Position numbers and translations under genes: made by a program. A model generated the notes under the pieces. The model worked only from the letters and a program-made list of their open reading frames with translations, ran no database searches and was not told the DNA's origin. A DNA stretch of 18,878 nucleotides, taken from Rhizopus sp. PT2906. Its lineage: Eukaryota > Mucoromycota > Mucoromycetes > Mucorales > Rhizopodaceae. The stretch lies in contig JAMYHX010000657.1 of the NCBI GenBank assembly GCA_025529335.1, forward strand, positions 1-18,878, given 5' to 3'. Below are positions 17,770 through 18,878 of this stretch, piece by piece (the stretch's first letter is position 1; the number at the start of each line of letters is the position of its first letter).

Positions 17770-18209
17770 TTGGGTAATCCATTGTACCATGGGAGAAGGC
17801 TTTACGACAACCAATCGACATACAACCCGTGGTTTATATTGCCATTAATAAAAACCAAAGGGCCGTATCCCCCAGCCCAAGAACAAGACTAAATCATCAC
17901 GCTTCCTCTACCAAACTTAACAGTCCACAAAAGGTGACAGTTCTCGTAACGGTCACCTTGCTTCCTCAAGACTTTTGGCTTACCGTCATTGTCAAACATT
18001 CAGAATCTTGATTAGTCGGACCAGAACATCTGTCTCTATTGATCATCGATCCAGTTAACATCAAGTCAATCAGGGTCAAAATGTCAAACTGACTGAATCC
18101 AAACTGCTTTAAATATAATGTAGCATTCAAACTCTTTTTTTTTTACTTCTTGTTCTGTTCCTTGAAGATCCTGCAATCTTTTAATGTTAATTTCGCGGGT
18201 TTTAGTCAT
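17770..18209 (-). mobile_element. Tc1/mariner transposase remnant
   Basis: Read on the minus strand, 18063-17770 gives one continuous frame with clear Tc1-family blocks: VNWIDDQ, QMFWSD (the first catalytic Asp of the DDE/D triad), NDGKPKVLRKQGDRY, KFGRGSVMI, SWAGGYGPLVFINGNIN and YVDWLS. Five in-frame stop codons interrupt it, and similarity fades after LLPWYNG, before the second catalytic Asp would be expected. About 145 bp upstream, an ATG at 18209 opens MTKTREINIKRLQDL, which resembles the start of Tc1-like transposases of fungi, but it is in another frame and most of the DNA-binding region is missing between the two. The element is therefore internally deleted and dead. The core assignment is strong; that the 18209 segment belongs to the same copy is inference. 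Confidence 0.8.
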
Positions 18210-18878
18210 TGTATGAAGAAAAAAAAATAATTTGAAATAAAAAGTGATGTGGAGCAAAAAATTTCTTTATTTTTCAAGTGGACGAAACATCTATGCTCAC
18301 ATGATTTCAAAGATATGTTGTTCCAAATAAAATTCACTACCATTGTTCTCGTACAATTCTCTCTGAAATATTTTCCTCAATGACAATTTGTGCTGATGAA
18401 ATGTTATCGCAGCGCCTAGTAGCAACTTTTTCTTTTAAAGTAGGATATTTTATGTAGTACAAAAGAAAAATATATGAAAGAAACAGAAAAGTATGGTTTT
18501 ATCCAGGGAGTATATTTCAAAAAAAAAGCCGACTTTTAAACAAGACAAAAACTTTTTGGGGCGAACCAGCCGCTTCTTCAACTTTAAGCTAGAATCCTTG
18601 CATCTTCTGACAAATCCCTCAACTGTGGAGTTGTGCACCATTTTAGATTCAAAGTGCCAAGGTCCATTAAAAAGCCTAAAACTACTAAATGCTTTATAAA
18701 TACCAGTTTGTTGCATAAAAAAGAAACACGTTTGTTTTCTTACTGAGTAAACGTAATACACTTGAAAGTATAACAGATAATAGAAAATAGTCATACTAAA
18801 GAACAAAAAGCCAAAGTGTGGGAGTAACAAAATAAAGTTTTTATTAAAATAAGCAATGGTTTGATTTCCAAAGAGAGA
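18210..18878. other. AT-rich DNA with possible further transposon debris
   Basis: No intact gene is supported. A minus-strand frame at 18450-18830 reads as a hydrophobic, Phe-rich translation without family motifs and is not called. The only segment with a plausible origin is 18337-18435 (listed separately). The final 40 bases might approach a gene outside the window, but this cannot be judged. Confidence 0.4.
18337..18435 (-). pseudogene. Possible helix-turn-helix fragment of a transposase
   Basis: The minus strand encodes KEKVATRRCDNISSAQIVIE then ENISERIVREQW before two stops. Its pattern (SSAQIV followed by ISERIVRE) is like the second helix-turn-helix of Tc1-type transposases. It lies 5' of the segment that looks like a transposase N-terminus at 18209, so the order is not that of one intact copy. 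Two nested or rearranged copies could explain it. The similarity is short and from memory. Confidence 0.35.

Noticed and set aside
17829..18011. Plus-strand open frame over the transposase remnant
   Set aside because: It is the complement of the minus-strand Tc1 core, which has clear family motifs.
17443..18420. Inverted 9-mers ACTAGGCGC (17443) and GCGCCTAGT (18412)
   Set aside because: Similarity stops right after nine bases and does not sit at the edges of the transposase debris; likely chance.
18450..18830. Minus-strand open frame of 126 codons
   Set aside because: Phe-rich hydrophobic translation of AT-rich DNA without motifs; likely chance.

Overview
The window reads as nuclear DNA of an early-diverging filamentous fungus, most likely Mucoromycota/Mucorales-like. 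I infer this from strong AT richness, 28 inferable spliceosomal introns that are all 45-71 bp with GT..AG ends, T-rich tracts just upstream of nearly every start codon, and gene content (a CDK10 kinase, which budding yeast lacks; an SMP-domain Nvj2/Tex2 protein; a fungal Trk K+ transporter). The species cannot be named from sequence alone.

Layout. 325-1212 (+): Ser/Thr-rich single-pass membrane protein of Mid2/Wsc-like architecture. 1321-2195 (-): DUF1771-Smr protein carrying both an N-myristoylation motif and a C-terminal CaaX box. 2270-3352 (-): 20S proteasome subunit alpha-7. 3499-4503 (+): Gln-rich, Ssr4-like putative SWI/SNF-RSC subunit, sharing a 146-bp divergent promoter with alpha-7. 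4582-5956 (+): CDK10. 6045-7719 (-): PP2A B55 regulatory subunit, convergent with CDK10. 7934-9870 (+): decayed multi-exon gene of a family I do not recognise. 10306-11511 (+): mitochondrial-type PPR protein. 11853-14322 (+): Trk-type potassium transporter. 14361-14975 (-): orphan membrane-anchored protein. 15119-16930 (-): SMP lipid-transfer protein. 16931-18878: gene-poor AT-rich DNA with Tc1/mariner transposase remnants on the minus strand.

The genes do not form one pathway; this is ordinary fungal chromosome with compact, often convergent or divergent neighbours. CDK10 and the PP2A B55 subunit are both cell-cycle/signalling regulators, but their adjacency is probably incidental. I found no CRISPR, rRNA or convincing tRNA. 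The most unusual items are the predicted dually lipidated Smr protein, the 10-nt terminal exon of the B55 gene whose 5' splice site contains a stop codon in frame, and the two regions of decayed coding DNA. I see no clear sign of a wholly new multi-gene system.

Exon structures were inferred by hand from reading-frame continuity, GT..AG borders and family conservation; none is confirmed by transcripts.
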